Numbered from the stretch's first letter, positions 7,713 through 16,675 are shown. The stretch: DNA of 64,000 nt from Caldifarciminota bacterium (GCA_016934635.1 JAFGSK010000003.1:1-64000); one strand, 5' to 3'. Notes: generated by a model from the letters alone, not told the origin. Numbers and translations are program-made.

Positions 7713-8652
7713 AGATTTAGGCGAAATTCCGTTTCTTGAGAGACTAACATCCTGGATCAAGACCCGTAATCCCAAGGTAAAAATAGGTATCGGAGATGAC
7801 GCACTGGTTCTGGCCGACGGTACCGTGGTTACTTCAGATGCATACAGCGAAGATATCCACTTCTCCCAACGCTACTTCAATGCCGAGGAGATAGGATATA
7901 AAGCTGCAGGCGCGACCCTTTCAGACATTGCGGCCATGGGTGCTGAGCCCATATGTCTCCTGGTTAACCTTTTTGCCCCTCGTCAGTTGGAGGTCGAGTT
8001 CGTTCAGAGGATTTATACCGGGATCCAGGAGCTAACCGATCCCCTCAATGTAGAGATCGCAGGCGGCGATACCGTAGCGGACAAAAAGCTGGTGCTTTCG
8101 TGTACGGCCCTGGGTTATGCAAAAAAACCTTTACTGCGCTCAACCGCCGCCCCTGGTGAGGCTCTGTACATATCCGGATTCCCGGGATTGTCCGAGGTCG
8201 GACAGGTCGTCCTGGGTATACGTCGGAAGATGGAAGGCTTTGATGAAGCAAAAGCCAGACACATGCGACCTGAGCCACGTATTGCCCTGGGACTCGAACT
8301 TCAGGGCAAGGCATCATCTTGTATCGATATCTCCGACGGGCTTTCCACCGATGCTATGGAGATCGCTAAGGCAAGCAAAGTGAAGCTCGTTATCGAACAC
8401 GGGCTCCTGCCCAGACATCCGGAGATTCTTGCATACGCAGAGAGATTCAGCTACAACTGGGATACCCTGGTTCTCAACGGCGGGGAGGACTTCGAGCTGC
8501 TCTTTACCTCTTCTAGGCAACTTCCTCACGAAATGGCCGGGCTTCCAATCCACCGAATCGGCCGAATCGAAAAAGGCAAAGGCGCATACCTGGAAATCGA
8601 GGGGAAACTCAAACCCCTTCTATCCAGAGGCTACGACCACTTTAACGCATAG
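7699..8652 (+). CDS. thiL: Thiamine-monophosphate kinase
   Basis: This 317-residue PurM-like ATP-dependent kinase converts thiamine monophosphate to the cofactor thiamine diphosphate. Family motifs are IGIGDDALVLADG (29-41), TSDAYSEDIHF, the glycine-rich AAGATLSDIAAMGAEP segment, GGDTV and CIDISDGLSTDAMEIAK. The start is the ATG within the last codons of mcsB (14-bp overlap). It is the last gene of the lysS operon. thiC is encoded 13 kb away on the other strand. Confidence 0.93.
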   Translation: MLKLEDLGEIPFLERLTSWIKTRNPKVKIGIGDDALVLADGTVVTSDAYSEDIHFSQRYFNAEEIGYKAAGATLSDIAAMGAEPICLLVNLFAPRQLEVEFVQRIYTGIQELTDPLNVEIAGGDTVADKKLVLSCTALGYAKKPLLRSTAAPGEALYISGFPGLSEVGQVVLGIRRKMEGFDEAKARHMRPEPRIALGLELQGKASSCIDISDGLSTDAMEIAKASKVKLVIEHGLLPRHPEILAYAERFSYNWDTLVLNGGEDFELLFTSSRQLPHEMAGLPIHRIGRIEKGKGAYLEIEGKLKPLLSRGYDHFNA

Positions 8653-8755
8653 CTTCGCTACGCTTATTTGAAAATTCAAAGTGCAAAATGCAAAGTTTAA
8701 AATTAGTAATCTGCCCTGTCGTAAAAAGTCAACTGTTAGCGGTAGGAGGTGAGCG
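8649..8755. repeat. Dispersed intergenic repeat, copy A
   Basis: A segment of about 100 bp starts with the palindrome TAGC-TTC-GCTA. It runs through an A-rich stretch containing CAAAATGCAAA, then TAGTAATCTGCCCTGT, and ends near GCGGTAGGAGGTGAGCGG. The same order of blocks recurs at 16573-16675. It fills most of the 178-bp gap between thiL and the kinase gene. Confidence 0.65.
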
Positions 8756-8764
8756 GAAAAGGTA

Positions 8765-8792
8765 TTTGATTTTCGTTTTTTCCATGTATACT
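8765..8792 (+). promoter_or_regulatory. Promoter of the TPR histidine kinase operon
   Basis: TTTGAT at 8765-8770, 16 nt, then TATACT at 8787-8792 (TTGATT with a 15-nt spacer is the alternative register). A leader of about 30 nt and a GAGGC Shine-Dalgarno sequence precede the ATG at 8831. Confidence 0.5.
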
Positions 8793-8830
8793 AACTATCA
8801 TAATTATCTATCGCAACATGAGAAGAGGCT

Positions 8831-10819
8831 ATGGCTAATGACAAGGTAAAAGAGCTTGAAAAACGTCTGGCTGAACTTGAGGGTCAGCCCGAGGAAGGTG
8901 AGGTCGGTGAAGAGAAGGTGAGGGTTTTAAATGACATGGGAGTCGAGCTTTTCCGTTCAAGGCCAGAGGAAGCAAGAAAGCTCAATCAAAGGGCCCTGGC
9001 CCTGGCCGAAAAGCTGGATTACAGAGCCGGAATCGCGGAGAGTTGTAGGATCATTGGTGTTGATTACTTGGAGAAGGGCGATTGCAAGAAGGCGTTGGAG
9101 AATTTCTTGAAGACCCTGAGAATCTATGAAGAATTAGGGTTGAAACGTGAAATAGCAGGAACTAATATCCATATCGGACAAATTTACATGCATCAAGGAA
9201 AGTGCGACAGGGCGCTTGAGTATTACCAAAAGGCTTTTGTCGGTTTTGAGGATACCAACTACAAAAGAGGTATTGGAATAGCATATGATAGTATAGGTAG
9301 CGTTTTTTATTCAAAGGGAAACGACGAAAAAGCCTTAAGCTACTATTTAAATTCCATGAATGTATTCGAAGAAATCGGAGATAGACGTTTTTTTGCACAG
9401 GAATGCAACAATATCGGAAATATTTTCCGCAGCCGCTGCGATTTTGAAAAAGCCCTGGATTACTACTCTCAATCTGCGAAGATTAAGGAAGAAGTCGAAG
9501 ATGAAAGAAGATGCGCTTTAGTATACTCGAATATTGGAGGTACGTACCAGGATCAAGGCAAACCTGACAAGGCGCTGGAGTATTATAACAAAGCCCTGGA
9601 AATCAACTTAAAGTTCGAACGAAAAAAAGGGGTCGCCGTAATCTACAACAATATAGGACAAATACATGAGAATCAAGGGGATATGGACAAAGCCTTGGAG
9701 TATTATCAAAAGTCCTTAATATTTAATGAAGAGATAAACGATAAAAAAAGCATCGCTACGTCCTGCAAAAATATCGGTAGAACATACATAAGGCAAGAGC
9801 AATTTGATAAGGCCCATGAGTACTTAATGCGAAGCCTGCAAATATCTGAAGAGATAGGAACCAAGCAGAATGAATATCTATGCTATTTGGGTTTATCTGA
9901 ACTGTACGAATCTCAAGGTGACTTGGAGAAGGCGCTGGACTACTACAAGAAATACAGTCTCCTCAAACAAGAGATATTCAACGAAGAGAGTACGAAGAAA
10001 ATAGCGCAGATGCAGGTTCGCTACGAGACAGAGCGCAAGGAGAAGGAGGCGGAGATCTACCGGCTCAAGACGGTGGAGCTCGAACGGCTGGTTGAGAAGC
10101 GGACCGCCGAGGTGGTTCGTTCGGCCAAGCTGGCCACCGTAGGGGTGTTCGCATCAGGAATCGCTCACCAGGTCAACAATCCCTTGAACGTTATGATGTT
10201 TTCCGCCGACGGACTGAAGGAGATTTTTACAGACAGGGTCCAGTCCGCCGAGGTGCGTAATCAGGGTCTGGGGTATGTGAATGATCTTGAGGAGGAAATC
10301 GCCCATACCCGCAAGATAGTAAAAAGCCTTCTTGGATTCACCAGGGAGAGGGAAATACACATTGTACCCACTGACATCAATGCGCTCGTTCAAAAGGCCG
10401 TGGATTTCGTCAACACCAATGCGTCGGCCAGGAATTTCAATATCGAGGCCGAGCTGGAGAACGATCTTGGTTACGCGGCTGTCGATCCCGACGGTCTCGA
10501 ACAAGTGATCGTAAATGTCATCCAGAACGCCTACGACGCTTGCGAAGGGAAAGGGACGGCTGTAATCAAGACTTCCGGATCGGAAAACACCATACGTATT
10601 TCAATTGCCAACGACGGGCCGCCGATACCGGAGGATATACGGGATAAGATATTCGAGCCCTTGTTTACCACCAAGGGGGAGGGGAAAGGCACCGGGCTGG
10701 GTTTGTCTATCTCGGCCATGCTTCTGGACCGGCTGGGGGGCAGGATATTTCTCGAATCCTGTGCAGAAAAGCTGACGACCTTTGTGATCGAAATCCCCGT
10801 TTCGGAGGAGGTTGGATGA
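8831..10819 (+). CDS. Soluble TPR-containing sensor histidine kinase
   Basis: This 662-residue kinase begins with a Lys/Glu-rich segment. About nine TPR-like repeats follow (roughly 50-390; signatures such as GDCKKALENFLKTLRIYEEL, GKPDKALEYYNKALEI and GDLEKALDYYKKYSLL), then a coiled coil (about 395-430). A HisKA-like domain carries GIAHQVNNPLN with His446 as probable phosphoacceptor. A HATPase domain has the N box (QNAYDACEGKG) and G2 box (GKGTGLGLSIS). There is no membrane segment, so it should sense a cytoplasmic signal or partner through the TPRs. The HQVNNPLN box is of the NtrB-like type. It overlaps the next gene by 4 bp (ATGA), which marks the NtrC-type regulator as its partner. Confidence 0.9.
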   Translation: MANDKVKELEKRLAELEGQPEEGEVGEEKVRVLNDMGVELFRSRPEEARKLNQRALALAEKLDYRAGIAESCRIIGVDYLEKGDCKKALENFLKTLRIYEELGLKREIAGTNIHIGQIYMHQGKCDRALEYYQKAFVGFEDTNYKRGIGIAYDSIGSVFYSKGNDEKALSYYLNSMNVFEEIGDRRFFAQECNNIGNIFRSRCDFEKALDYYSQSAKIKEEVEDERRCALVYSNIGGTYQDQGKPDKALEYYNKALEINLKFERKKGVAVIYNNIGQIHENQGDMDKALEYYQKSLIFNEEINDKKSIATSCKNIGRTYIRQEQFDKAHEYLMRSLQISEEIGTKQNEYLCYLGLSELYESQGDLEKALDYYKKYSLLKQEIFNEESTKKIAQMQVRYETERKEKEAEIYRLKTVELERLVEKRTAEVVRSAKLATVGVFASGIAHQVNNPLNVMMFSADGLKEIFTDRVQSAEVRNQGLGYVNDLEEEIAHTRKIVKSLLGFTREREIHIVPTDINALVQKAVDFVNTNASARNFNIEAELENDLGYAAVDPDGLEQVIVNVIQNAYDACEGKGTAVIKTSGSENTIRISIANDGPPIPEDIRDKIFEPLFTTKGEGKGTGLGLSISAMLLDRLGGRIFLESCAEKLTTFVIEIPVSEEVG

Positions 10820-12222
10820 GCGGTTTTGACAAGATCAAGGTGCTTCTGGTTGACGACGATTCCCGGTTCCTGAAGCTGGCCTGTGAAAGGCTGTCTGCCA
10901 AGGGATGCGAAGTCATTGTCGCTGTTCACTCAGCCGAAGCATTGGAGCACATGGAAACCCGGTTTTTCGACGTGGTAGTCTCCGACATCAAGATGCCGGG
11001 CATGGACGGGATTGAGCTTTTACGCAAACTCTCCCAGGAGCGTCCCACCCAGCAGGTGATCATCATCTCCGGGCACGCGACCCCCCAGGACGCGGTGGAT
11101 GCGATGAAGCTGGGGGCGTTCGATTTCCTGATAAAGCCTTTTGCCCCTGATGAGTTGTTTCAGGCTATAAGAAGGGCGGCCAGGCAGGGCAATCTTGCCA
11201 GGCAGAATATCGCCCTTGAAGAAGAGCTGGTCCGGACCAAGGGGATCGGCGAGATAATAGGCGAAAGCGATGCAATACGTGACCTTCACGCGTTTGTCAA
11301 AAGGGCTTCTTCCTCGGAGATGCCGGTTCTGGTCACCGGTGAAAGCGGTACAGGCAAGGAATTGGTGGTTCAGGCCATACATGCGGCGAGCGTTCGTTCG
11401 TCCAGACCTCTAGTGGTGGTGGATGGTTCAACCCTGCGCGCGGAGCTTTTGGTCTCCGAGCTGTTCGGCCACGAAAAGGGGGCCTTTACCGGCGCCGCGA
11501 CCAAGAAGCCGGGGCTTTTCGAGGTGGCAGACGGGGGAACTATCTTTTTGGACGAGATCGGCGAGCTGTCGGCGGAAAACCAGGGCGCTTTGCTAAGGGT
11601 CTTGGAATCGGGCACCTATCGGCCCGTGGGCGCGGTCAGAGAGGTGCACACCGACGTGCGCATAGTTGCCGCAACCAACCGCGATATAAAACAAATCATC
11701 AAATCGGGCGCGTTCAGGGAAGATTTATACTACCGTCTCAAGGGACTGAGCGTCGATATTCCCCCGTTGAGAAAACGCAGTCAGGATATCGAGTTGCTTG
11801 CCGCCCATTTCCTTGCCCTGTGCAACAAAGCCTCATCTACGGAAGTCAAGCTGACCCCCGCTGCGATTTCAGCGCTCGTGAACTATTCCTGGCCCGGCAA
11901 CGTCCGCGAACTCAAGCACGTTATCGGTCTGGCCGCGCTGATAGCCGGGGAGGACGGCGCCGATATCCAGCCCCGGCACCTGCCGGCCGAGGTATCCGAA
12001 GGTGAATCGTCACCTGTCTGCGGATGGTCAATCGATCTCTGTGACGGGGATCTTCCACTCAACGATTTCAAGGATCACTGTGAACGCGTCTACATCTCAA
12101 GACTGCTCGAACAACACAAGGGGAACAAAGCCAAGGTGGGACGGGTGCTGGGAATCAGCCCCTCGGTTCTGTATCCTAAGCTGCGCAAGCTGGGTCTGAC
12201 AGAAGAAGACTCAGATATCTGA
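10816..12222 (+). CDS. NtrC-family sigma-54-dependent response regulator
   Basis: This 468-residue regulator has three domains. The receiver domain (1-120) has DDD at 13-15 and phosphoacceptor Asp57 in SDIKMPGMDG. The AAA+ domain (about 145-385) has Walker A GESGTGKE (175-182), the sigma-54 contact loop GAFTGA (about 221-226) and Walker B FLDEIGEL. A C-terminal Fis-type helix-turn-helix (NKAKVGRVLGISPSVLYPKL) follows. It activates sigma-54 RNA polymerase when phosphorylated. It is co-transcribed with the TPR kinase. The next gene downstream has a -24/-12 promoter with two upstream palindromes, which makes it a probable direct target. Confidence 0.95.
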   Translation: MSGFDKIKVLLVDDDSRFLKLACERLSAKGCEVIVAVHSAEALEHMETRFFDVVVSDIKMPGMDGIELLRKLSQERPTQQVIIISGHATPQDAVDAMKLGAFDFLIKPFAPDELFQAIRRAARQGNLARQNIALEEELVRTKGIGEIIGESDAIRDLHAFVKRASSSEMPVLVTGESGTGKELVVQAIHAASVRSSRPLVVVDGSTLRAELLVSELFGHEKGAFTGAATKKPGLFEVADGGTIFLDEIGELSAENQGALLRVLESGTYRPVGAVREVHTDVRIVAATNRDIKQIIKSGAFREDLYYRLKGLSVDIPPLRKRSQDIELLAAHFLALCNKASSTEVKLTPAAISALVNYSWPGNVRELKHVIGLAALIAGEDGADIQPRHLPAEVSEGESSPVCGWSIDLCDGDLPLNDFKDHCERVYISRLLEQHKGNKAKVGRVLGISPSVLYPKLRKLGLTEEDSDI

Positions 12223-12345
12223 AAGGGAATAGCGCACAGATCTGGCCCGGATAATCTCCCCTAAAAGCAGGTCAAAGCCTCGATCCGTGGCTCGGTCTAC
12301 AGTTAAGGTTGAATCCGGGAAAATCGTCGTAATTATCCAATGCCT

Positions 12346-12380
12346 CTACTGATTCCGTAGTCCGACTATTGAATCAATAG
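12346..12380. promoter_or_regulatory. Two tandem 15-bp palindromes, probable activator sites (UAS)
   Basis: CTATTGAATCAATAG at 12366-12380 is a perfect palindrome around its central base. CTACTGATTCCGTAG at 12346-12360 is a weaker copy sharing 11 of 15 positions. Their centres are 20 bp apart, about two helical turns. They lie 75-110 bp upstream of the -24 element at 12456, a normal distance for NtrC-type enhancer sites. Binding by the adjacent regulator is inferred. Confidence 0.6.
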
Positions 12381-12455
12381 CGATTCATCGATTACCCACA
12401 TTTCAATCTTCAAGGCAACCATCGTAATTTCGCGACTTGTCTCCAATCCCCAAGC

Positions 12456-12471
12456 TGGTACGTAAATTGCA
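12456..12471 (+). promoter_or_regulatory. Sigma-54 (-24/-12) promoter
   Basis: TGGTACG at 12456-12462, four bases, then TTGCA at 12467-12471. The consensus is TGGCACG-N4-TTGCA, so one base differs. The GG (12457-12458) and GC (12469-12470) are separated by exactly 10 nt, as required. The expected start of transcription is near 12482. The rest of 12223-12723 shows no terminator or other recognisable element. Confidence 0.75.
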
Positions 12472-12483
12472 TTGGTTGAACGC

Positions 12484-12711
12484 ATGCAGAGAAGCGATAA
12501 ACCGGTTCAACATTCCCAGGCGCTGCCCGCGGACGAGGTTTCCGCCGACTGCGGTAAGACCTTCCAATCACCGGAGGATAAGACGATCAGAATTATCTAT
12601 CTTAAGCGCGGGAAGAAAGAAAAGGCGCTCAAGCAAGAAGCAGCGGAAAAACACGAGACACGAGATCTCGAAGAAACTAAATCTTTAAAAAGCGAAACTT
12701 CTAATAAGTAA
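12484..12711 (+). CDS. Possible small hydrophilic protein or leader ORF
   Basis: A 75-residue frame begins at an ATG about 2 nt after the predicted sigma-54 transcription start. It ends directly before the Shine-Dalgarno sequence of the large surface-protein gene. The product is highly charged, with a Lys/Glu-rich second half (KRGKKEKALKQEAAEKHET) and no signal peptide or membrane segment. No family is recognised. A second frame overlaps it from 12437 to 12688. Support comes only from position and spacing, and it may be untranslated leader. Confidence 0.35.
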   Translation: MQRSDKPVQHSQALPADEVSADCGKTFQSPEDKTIRIIYLKRGKKEKALKQEAAEKHETRDLEETKSLKSETSNK

Positions 12712-12723
12712 AGGAGGAAAGAG

Positions 12724-15700
12724 ATGAAAAAAACCTTTATGTTGATTATCGCCGTCCTGGTATTGTCGGCGATGACTGGTCTTGACGCTCAAACTATTCT
12801 GTTGCAGCAGGATTTTAGCGGCAACTGGGACAGGGATAATCCACCTCCGGGCTGGCAAATAACGGGCACTGATTATCATTGGTGTGATGCATGGAACAAG
12901 AGTCCGGATGCCGAAGCTTTTGTTGATGAATGGAATCAAGTCTTGAGCTTTCCCGGCTCGAGTGATTGGTGGTCAAATATCACGACCCCGTCGATAGATG
13001 CATCCGACTATGACTGGGTTGTAATCAGGTATCTGGAGACCCATAACGTGGAGACTACGCAGGCCTGGATCGAACCCTCCTGGGCGGATATTAAACTCCT
13101 GTGCTGGTCGCAACAATCTGATTGGGAAACGGTATGGAGTAAGCATATCCCGAACGACGAAGACGGCAGTGTTCACACTACGGGCTGGAACTGGGCTACC
13201 TTTCAACAGATGAAAACAGGTGAACTGAAGTTTCGATGGACGGGTTATACCCATGCAACAGGTTCCGGTTCGATGTACTCGTTTTCCGATGCGCATGTCA
13301 TATGGCACATAGACAGCGTGATCGTTTACGGATATCAAGGTCAGCCGGACAATCTTATCGCGAAACGCAAAAACCAGCCTTGGGATTGGGTGGGCGACAA
13401 TGTCTATAATCCGACGGGCGCGGATCAAACCGTGGACAGCCTAATAGGGCCCGGCGATACAGTCATTTTCGTTATTGCCGTCCAGAATGAGAACTACAAC
13501 ACCAAGGCAAAATACGTTGTTACCGGCCCCGGCTCGTCCGAAGGCTATACCGTGAGATATTTCGACGAATACCAGGGCGGCAGCGACATCACCAGCCAGG
13601 TTACGGGTGCGGGCTGGATTACAAACCGGGACGACTACGACTACCCCGGCCACGTGCGGGTGGAGATAGTGGTACCTGCCAATGCCCCTGGCTGTGATAC
13701 CTTCGACGTGCTGGTAACCTCAAGATCAAAAGCGGGCGCAAACAAGGACGCGGTGTGCGCACGCGTGATAACTAAGGAACACAAGCCGGACAACCTCATA
13801 GCCGTCATGGCCAACGGCCCCTATTTCCCGTATCTCGGCGACAACATCTATAATACCGACGGCGCAAATCAGACCGCGGCAGACACGGTCGATCCCACCG
13901 TGACCGCTTATTACAGAATAAAGGTGCAGAACGATTCGCACAACTGGCCGGAGTCGTTCACTTTGAAAGGCACGGCCTCAGGCAACGTATCCGGCGCCGA
14001 TTACAGCGTGCACTACTTCAACGACTCGCTTATGGGAACTGATATAACGAACCAGGTCACGGGTTCGGGCTGGTCCACCGGCGAACTCGCCCTCGGTGAA
14101 TCGCGCACAATCAGGCTCGAGGTTACACCCCAGGCTTCCGCCGAGCCGACGAGGCTGATGAAGGCCAACCCCATGCCGCCTCCGGTTACGACCTACGACG
14201 TGCTGGTGACCTCCACGTCATCGGGAGATGGAAGCAAGAAGGACGTGGTGAAGGCTTCCACGACCGTATTCCGGTACAAGCCGGATAATCTCATTGCCCT
14301 TCCCGGAGGCTCCTACATCGGCGACAACATCTATAACGAGGACGGTGCCACCCAGACCGTAGTTGATACGGTTGAATGCGAGGAAAAGTGCATCGTCAAC
14401 ATCAAGATACAGAATGACTCGGAGAATGACGCAAATCCGGATGTAGGTTATGTCGTGAACGGTCCCGGTACAACGACCATCGAAGGCGCCGTGTGGGATG
14501 TGCGCTACTTTGATGCGCTTTCGGGCGGTAACGACATCACAGCTTCCGTTATTGCCGCCTATCCTGGCTGGATTGTATATATCCCGCCGCTATCTTCCAA
14601 GGAGATACGAGTCGAGATAACACCACAGGCCTCAGCCGAACCCCTCGAACCGCCGCCGGTCACAACATGCGACGTCCTGATAACGACCCGATCTTGCGGG
14701 TACGGTCAACGCAAAGATGCGGTCAAGGCGTCGGTAACGGTTAAGCAGCATAAGCCGGACGAATGGGTACGGAAATATCAGGGTACGGACAAGGGCGACG
14801 ACATATACAACTCATTCGATGATCCTGAACCTTCTTCTCTGCAAACTGTAGAGGACTCGGTAAAGGCAGGATATCATTCGTTCTTCTATGTGACGTTCCA
14901 GAACGACGGCAACACCGAGGAGCCGTTCACCATTACGGGCACAAAGAACGGAAAAGGTTCACTCCCCGCCATCTATCCTTCAGGTTCTCCGACTCACGAT
15001 TTTGGAGTCAAGTACTATAATGGTATCTCGTTCGAGAGCCCTGAGATAACTTCGGAGGTGAAAGGTTCAGGCTGGGTTACGCCGAACCTTAATCCTTACG
15101 GAGCGGAAACAAAGACAATACTCGCCGAGGTTCTGCCTGCCGCCGAGGCCTGGGGATTCGAGACCTTCGTCGTAGACGCAAGGTCAGCCTCCGACGGTTT
15201 TCACGACGGCCACGGTTTCCACCAGGACAACGTTCGATGCTCCACATGGGTGCGCCCTTACTATCAGCCAGACCTTATGATAAAGCGCAAGGACGAGGGT
15301 TCCTATCACGGCGATGACATCTACGCTTCAATCGTCGGTACCGACGATCAGACGGCCTCATACATCTCCAATTTCTGGATAACCTCCGTATTCCACATAA
15401 AGATCGAAAACGACACCAATACCATCGACCCATACGTCGTAACCGGTTCCGGCGATAGCGCGGATTTCACGGTCAGGTATTACGACGCCCTTCAGGGCGG
15501 CTCGGACATCACTGCGCAGATCACGGGTCCCGGCTGGACCACCCCCGGTCTCCTTCCTTACGGCGACTTCACCGAGATACGCCTCGAGGTTTCAGGCGAT
15601 AACAACTCCGACTCCATGTACGAGGCGTATATCGCAGCCGTATCCGTTGGTAACCCTGATAAGGTAGATACGATAAAGGCGTTGGTCATCCTTGCAGGCG

Positions 15701-16449
15701 GGCAGCCTGACGGGCTTGTTAAGACCGTTGATGACGAGCGGTACTACGGAGACAACGTCTACAACTCCTCGGGCGACGGACAAACACGCTGCTGGAATGT
15801 CCAGGCAGGAGGGACCGCGGTATACCATCTCAAGATACAGAATGATTATCTCGACGCCGATCAGAACCCTGACTTCATCACGGTCAGAGGCGATGCAGGT
15901 AACAATACCTGGTCAGTCACCTACTACGATGCACCCTCAGACGGCACTGACATCACGTCTCAGGTAATCGGAACCGGCTGGTCAACAGGTGAGATGGGCA
16001 AGATGGACTACAAGGAGTTACGGGTAGAGGTTACACCTGATATGTCTTTGCCGAAGGACGATTCACTCATCCTGGCCATTACAACTCAATCGACCAATGA
16101 CCCCAATCGAGAAGACATCGTCAAGGTGGAAACCACCGTAGGCGAAGAAGGCCCGGCAGTGAAAGAGGATATTGCTACGATTCCTCTGGAGTATTCACTT
16201 GATGTGCAATCCCTATCCAGGTCATGCTCGATGCTGAGGTACTCGGTGCCCGATGAATCCGAGGTATCCTTAGTTATATACGATGTATCGGGACGTGTGG
16301 TAAAAATCATAGAGCAAGGCAAGGTTCAGGCCGGCGTGTACGAGGTCGACTGGTCGAATTCAGGTTTTACCTTGTCTTCAGGAATATACTTCTGTCGTAT
16401 GGAATCAGGTTCGTTCAGAGATACGCGAAAACTCGTCCTGGTCAGATAG
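12724..16449 (+). CDS. T9SS-exported six-repeat surface protein
   Basis: This 1241-residue secreted protein has a clear signal peptide (1-23, ending in GLDAQ). An N-terminal module rich in Trp and Asp (24-205) resembles a jelly-roll or MAM-like domain. Six repeats of about 145-170 residues start near 207, 354, 518, 677, 848 and 994. Each has the order PDxxIxK...GDNIYN...QT...IKIQND...VRYYDALQGGxDIT...GxGW. The C-terminal 80 residues form a type A T9SS sorting domain (LVIYDVSGRVVKII, then GIYFCRMESG and KLVLVR). The protein is thus expected to cross the outer membrane through SprA and be anchored at the surface. A strong AAAGGAGG Shine-Dalgarno sequence precedes the ATG. Transcription is probably sigma-54-dependent and controlled by the upstream kinase and regulator. 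The binding target or enzymatic role is not recognised; adhesin or surface layer is an inference. Confidence 0.88.
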   Translation: MKKTFMLIIAVLVLSAMTGLDAQTILLQQDFSGNWDRDNPPPGWQITGTDYHWCDAWNKSPDAEAFVDEWNQVLSFPGSSDWWSNITTPSIDASDYDWVVIRYLETHNVETTQAWIEPSWADIKLLCWSQQSDWETVWSKHIPNDEDGSVHTTGWNWATFQQMKTGELKFRWTGYTHATGSGSMYSFSDAHVIWHIDSVIVYGYQGQPDNLIAKRKNQPWDWVGDNVYNPTGADQTVDSLIGPGDTVIFVIAVQNENYNTKAKYVVTGPGSSEGYTVRYFDEYQGGSDITSQVTGAGWITNRDDYDYPGHVRVEIVVPANAPGCDTFDVLVTSRSKAGANKDAVCARVITKEHKPDNLIAVMANGPYFPYLGDNIYNTDGANQTAADTVDPTVTAYYRIKVQNDSHNWPESFTLKGTASGNVSGADYSVHYFNDSLMGTDITNQVTGSGWSTGELALGESRTIRLEVTPQASAEPTRLMKANPMPPPVTTYDVLVTSTSSGDGSKKDVVKASTTVFRYKPDNLIALPGGSYIGDNIYNEDGATQTVVDTVECEEKCIVNIKIQNDSENDANPDVGYVVNGPGTTTIEGAVWDVRYFDALSGGNDITASVIAAYPGWIVYIPPLSSKEIRVEITPQASAEPLEPPPVTTCDVLITTRSCGYGQRKDAVKASVTVKQHKPDEWVRKYQGTDKGDDIYNSFDDPEPSSLQTVEDSVKAGYHSFFYVTFQNDGNTEEPFTITGTKNGKGSLPAIYPSGSPTHDFGVKYYNGISFESPEITSEVKGSGWVTPNLNPYGAETKTILAEVLPAAEAWGFETFVVDARSASDGFHDGHGFHQDNVRCSTWVRPYYQPDLMIKRKDEGSYHGDDIYASIVGTDDQTASYISNFWITSVFHIKIENDTNTIDPYVVTGSGDSADFTVRYYDALQGGSDITAQITGPGWTTPGLLPYGDFTEIRLEVSGDNNSDSMYEAYIAAVSVGNPDKVDTIKALVILAGGQPDGLVKTVDDERYYGDNVYNSSGDGQTRCWNVQAGGTAVYHLKIQNDYLDADQNPDFITVRGDAGNNTWSVTYYDAPSDGTDITSQVIGTGWSTGEMGKMDYKELRVEVTPDMSLPKDDSLILAITTQSTNDPNREDIVKVETTVGEEGPAVKEDIATIPLEYSLDVQSLSRSCSMLRYSVPDESEVSLVIYDVSGRVVKIIEQGKVQAGVYEVDWSNSGFTLSSGIYFCRMESGSFRDTRKLVLVR
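13340..16130 (+). repeat. Six divergent in-gene repeats of about 450-500 bp
   Basis: Units within the surface-protein gene start near 13342, 13785, 14277, 14752, 15265 and 15703, each opening with codons for K/Q-P-D. Nucleotide identity is partial, with the best conservation over the PDNLIA, GDNIYN and GGxDIT segments. This points to old duplications kept by selection rather than recent tandem expansion. Confidence 0.8.
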
Positions 16450-16463
16450 ATTCAAAGCCAAAG

Positions 16464-16492
16464 AAAAAGCGAGGCTCAGGTCTCGCTTTTTT
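16464..16492 (+). terminator. Rho-independent terminator after the surface-protein gene
   Basis: AAAAAGCGAG at 16464-16473 pairs with CTCGCTTTTT at 16482-16491 across an 8-nt loop, and the second arm merges into a T-run. It lies 15 nt after the stop codon. Confidence 0.8.
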
Positions 16493-16572
16493 CTTAATAA
16501 TTTGCGCCCTTTGTGGTTTAGGTTTTCCTGCTGCCGGCCGTCAGCGGTTGGCTGTGAGCCGTCAGCGGTCGT

Positions 16573-16675
16573 GTAGCTTCGCTACACTCATTTAAAATAT
16601 CAAAATGCAAAATGCAAATTTCAAAATGAGTAATCTGTCCTGTGAGTAGCTTTAAGCGGTAGGCGGTCAGCGGTT
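16573..16675. repeat. Dispersed intergenic repeat, copy B
   Basis: It repeats the block order of 8649-8755: the palindrome GTAGC-TTC-GCTAC, an A-rich stretch with CAAAATGCAAAATGCAAA, TGAGTAATCTGTCCTGT, then GCGGTAGGCGGTCAGCGG. CCGTCAGCGG also occurs twice just upstream, at about 16537 and 16559. The rest of the 16493-16731 gap shows nothing else recognisable. Confidence 0.65.

Noticed and set aside
12437..12688. 83-codon frame overlapping the small ORF
   Set aside because: It begins upstream of the -24/-12 promoter and ends without relation to the next gene.
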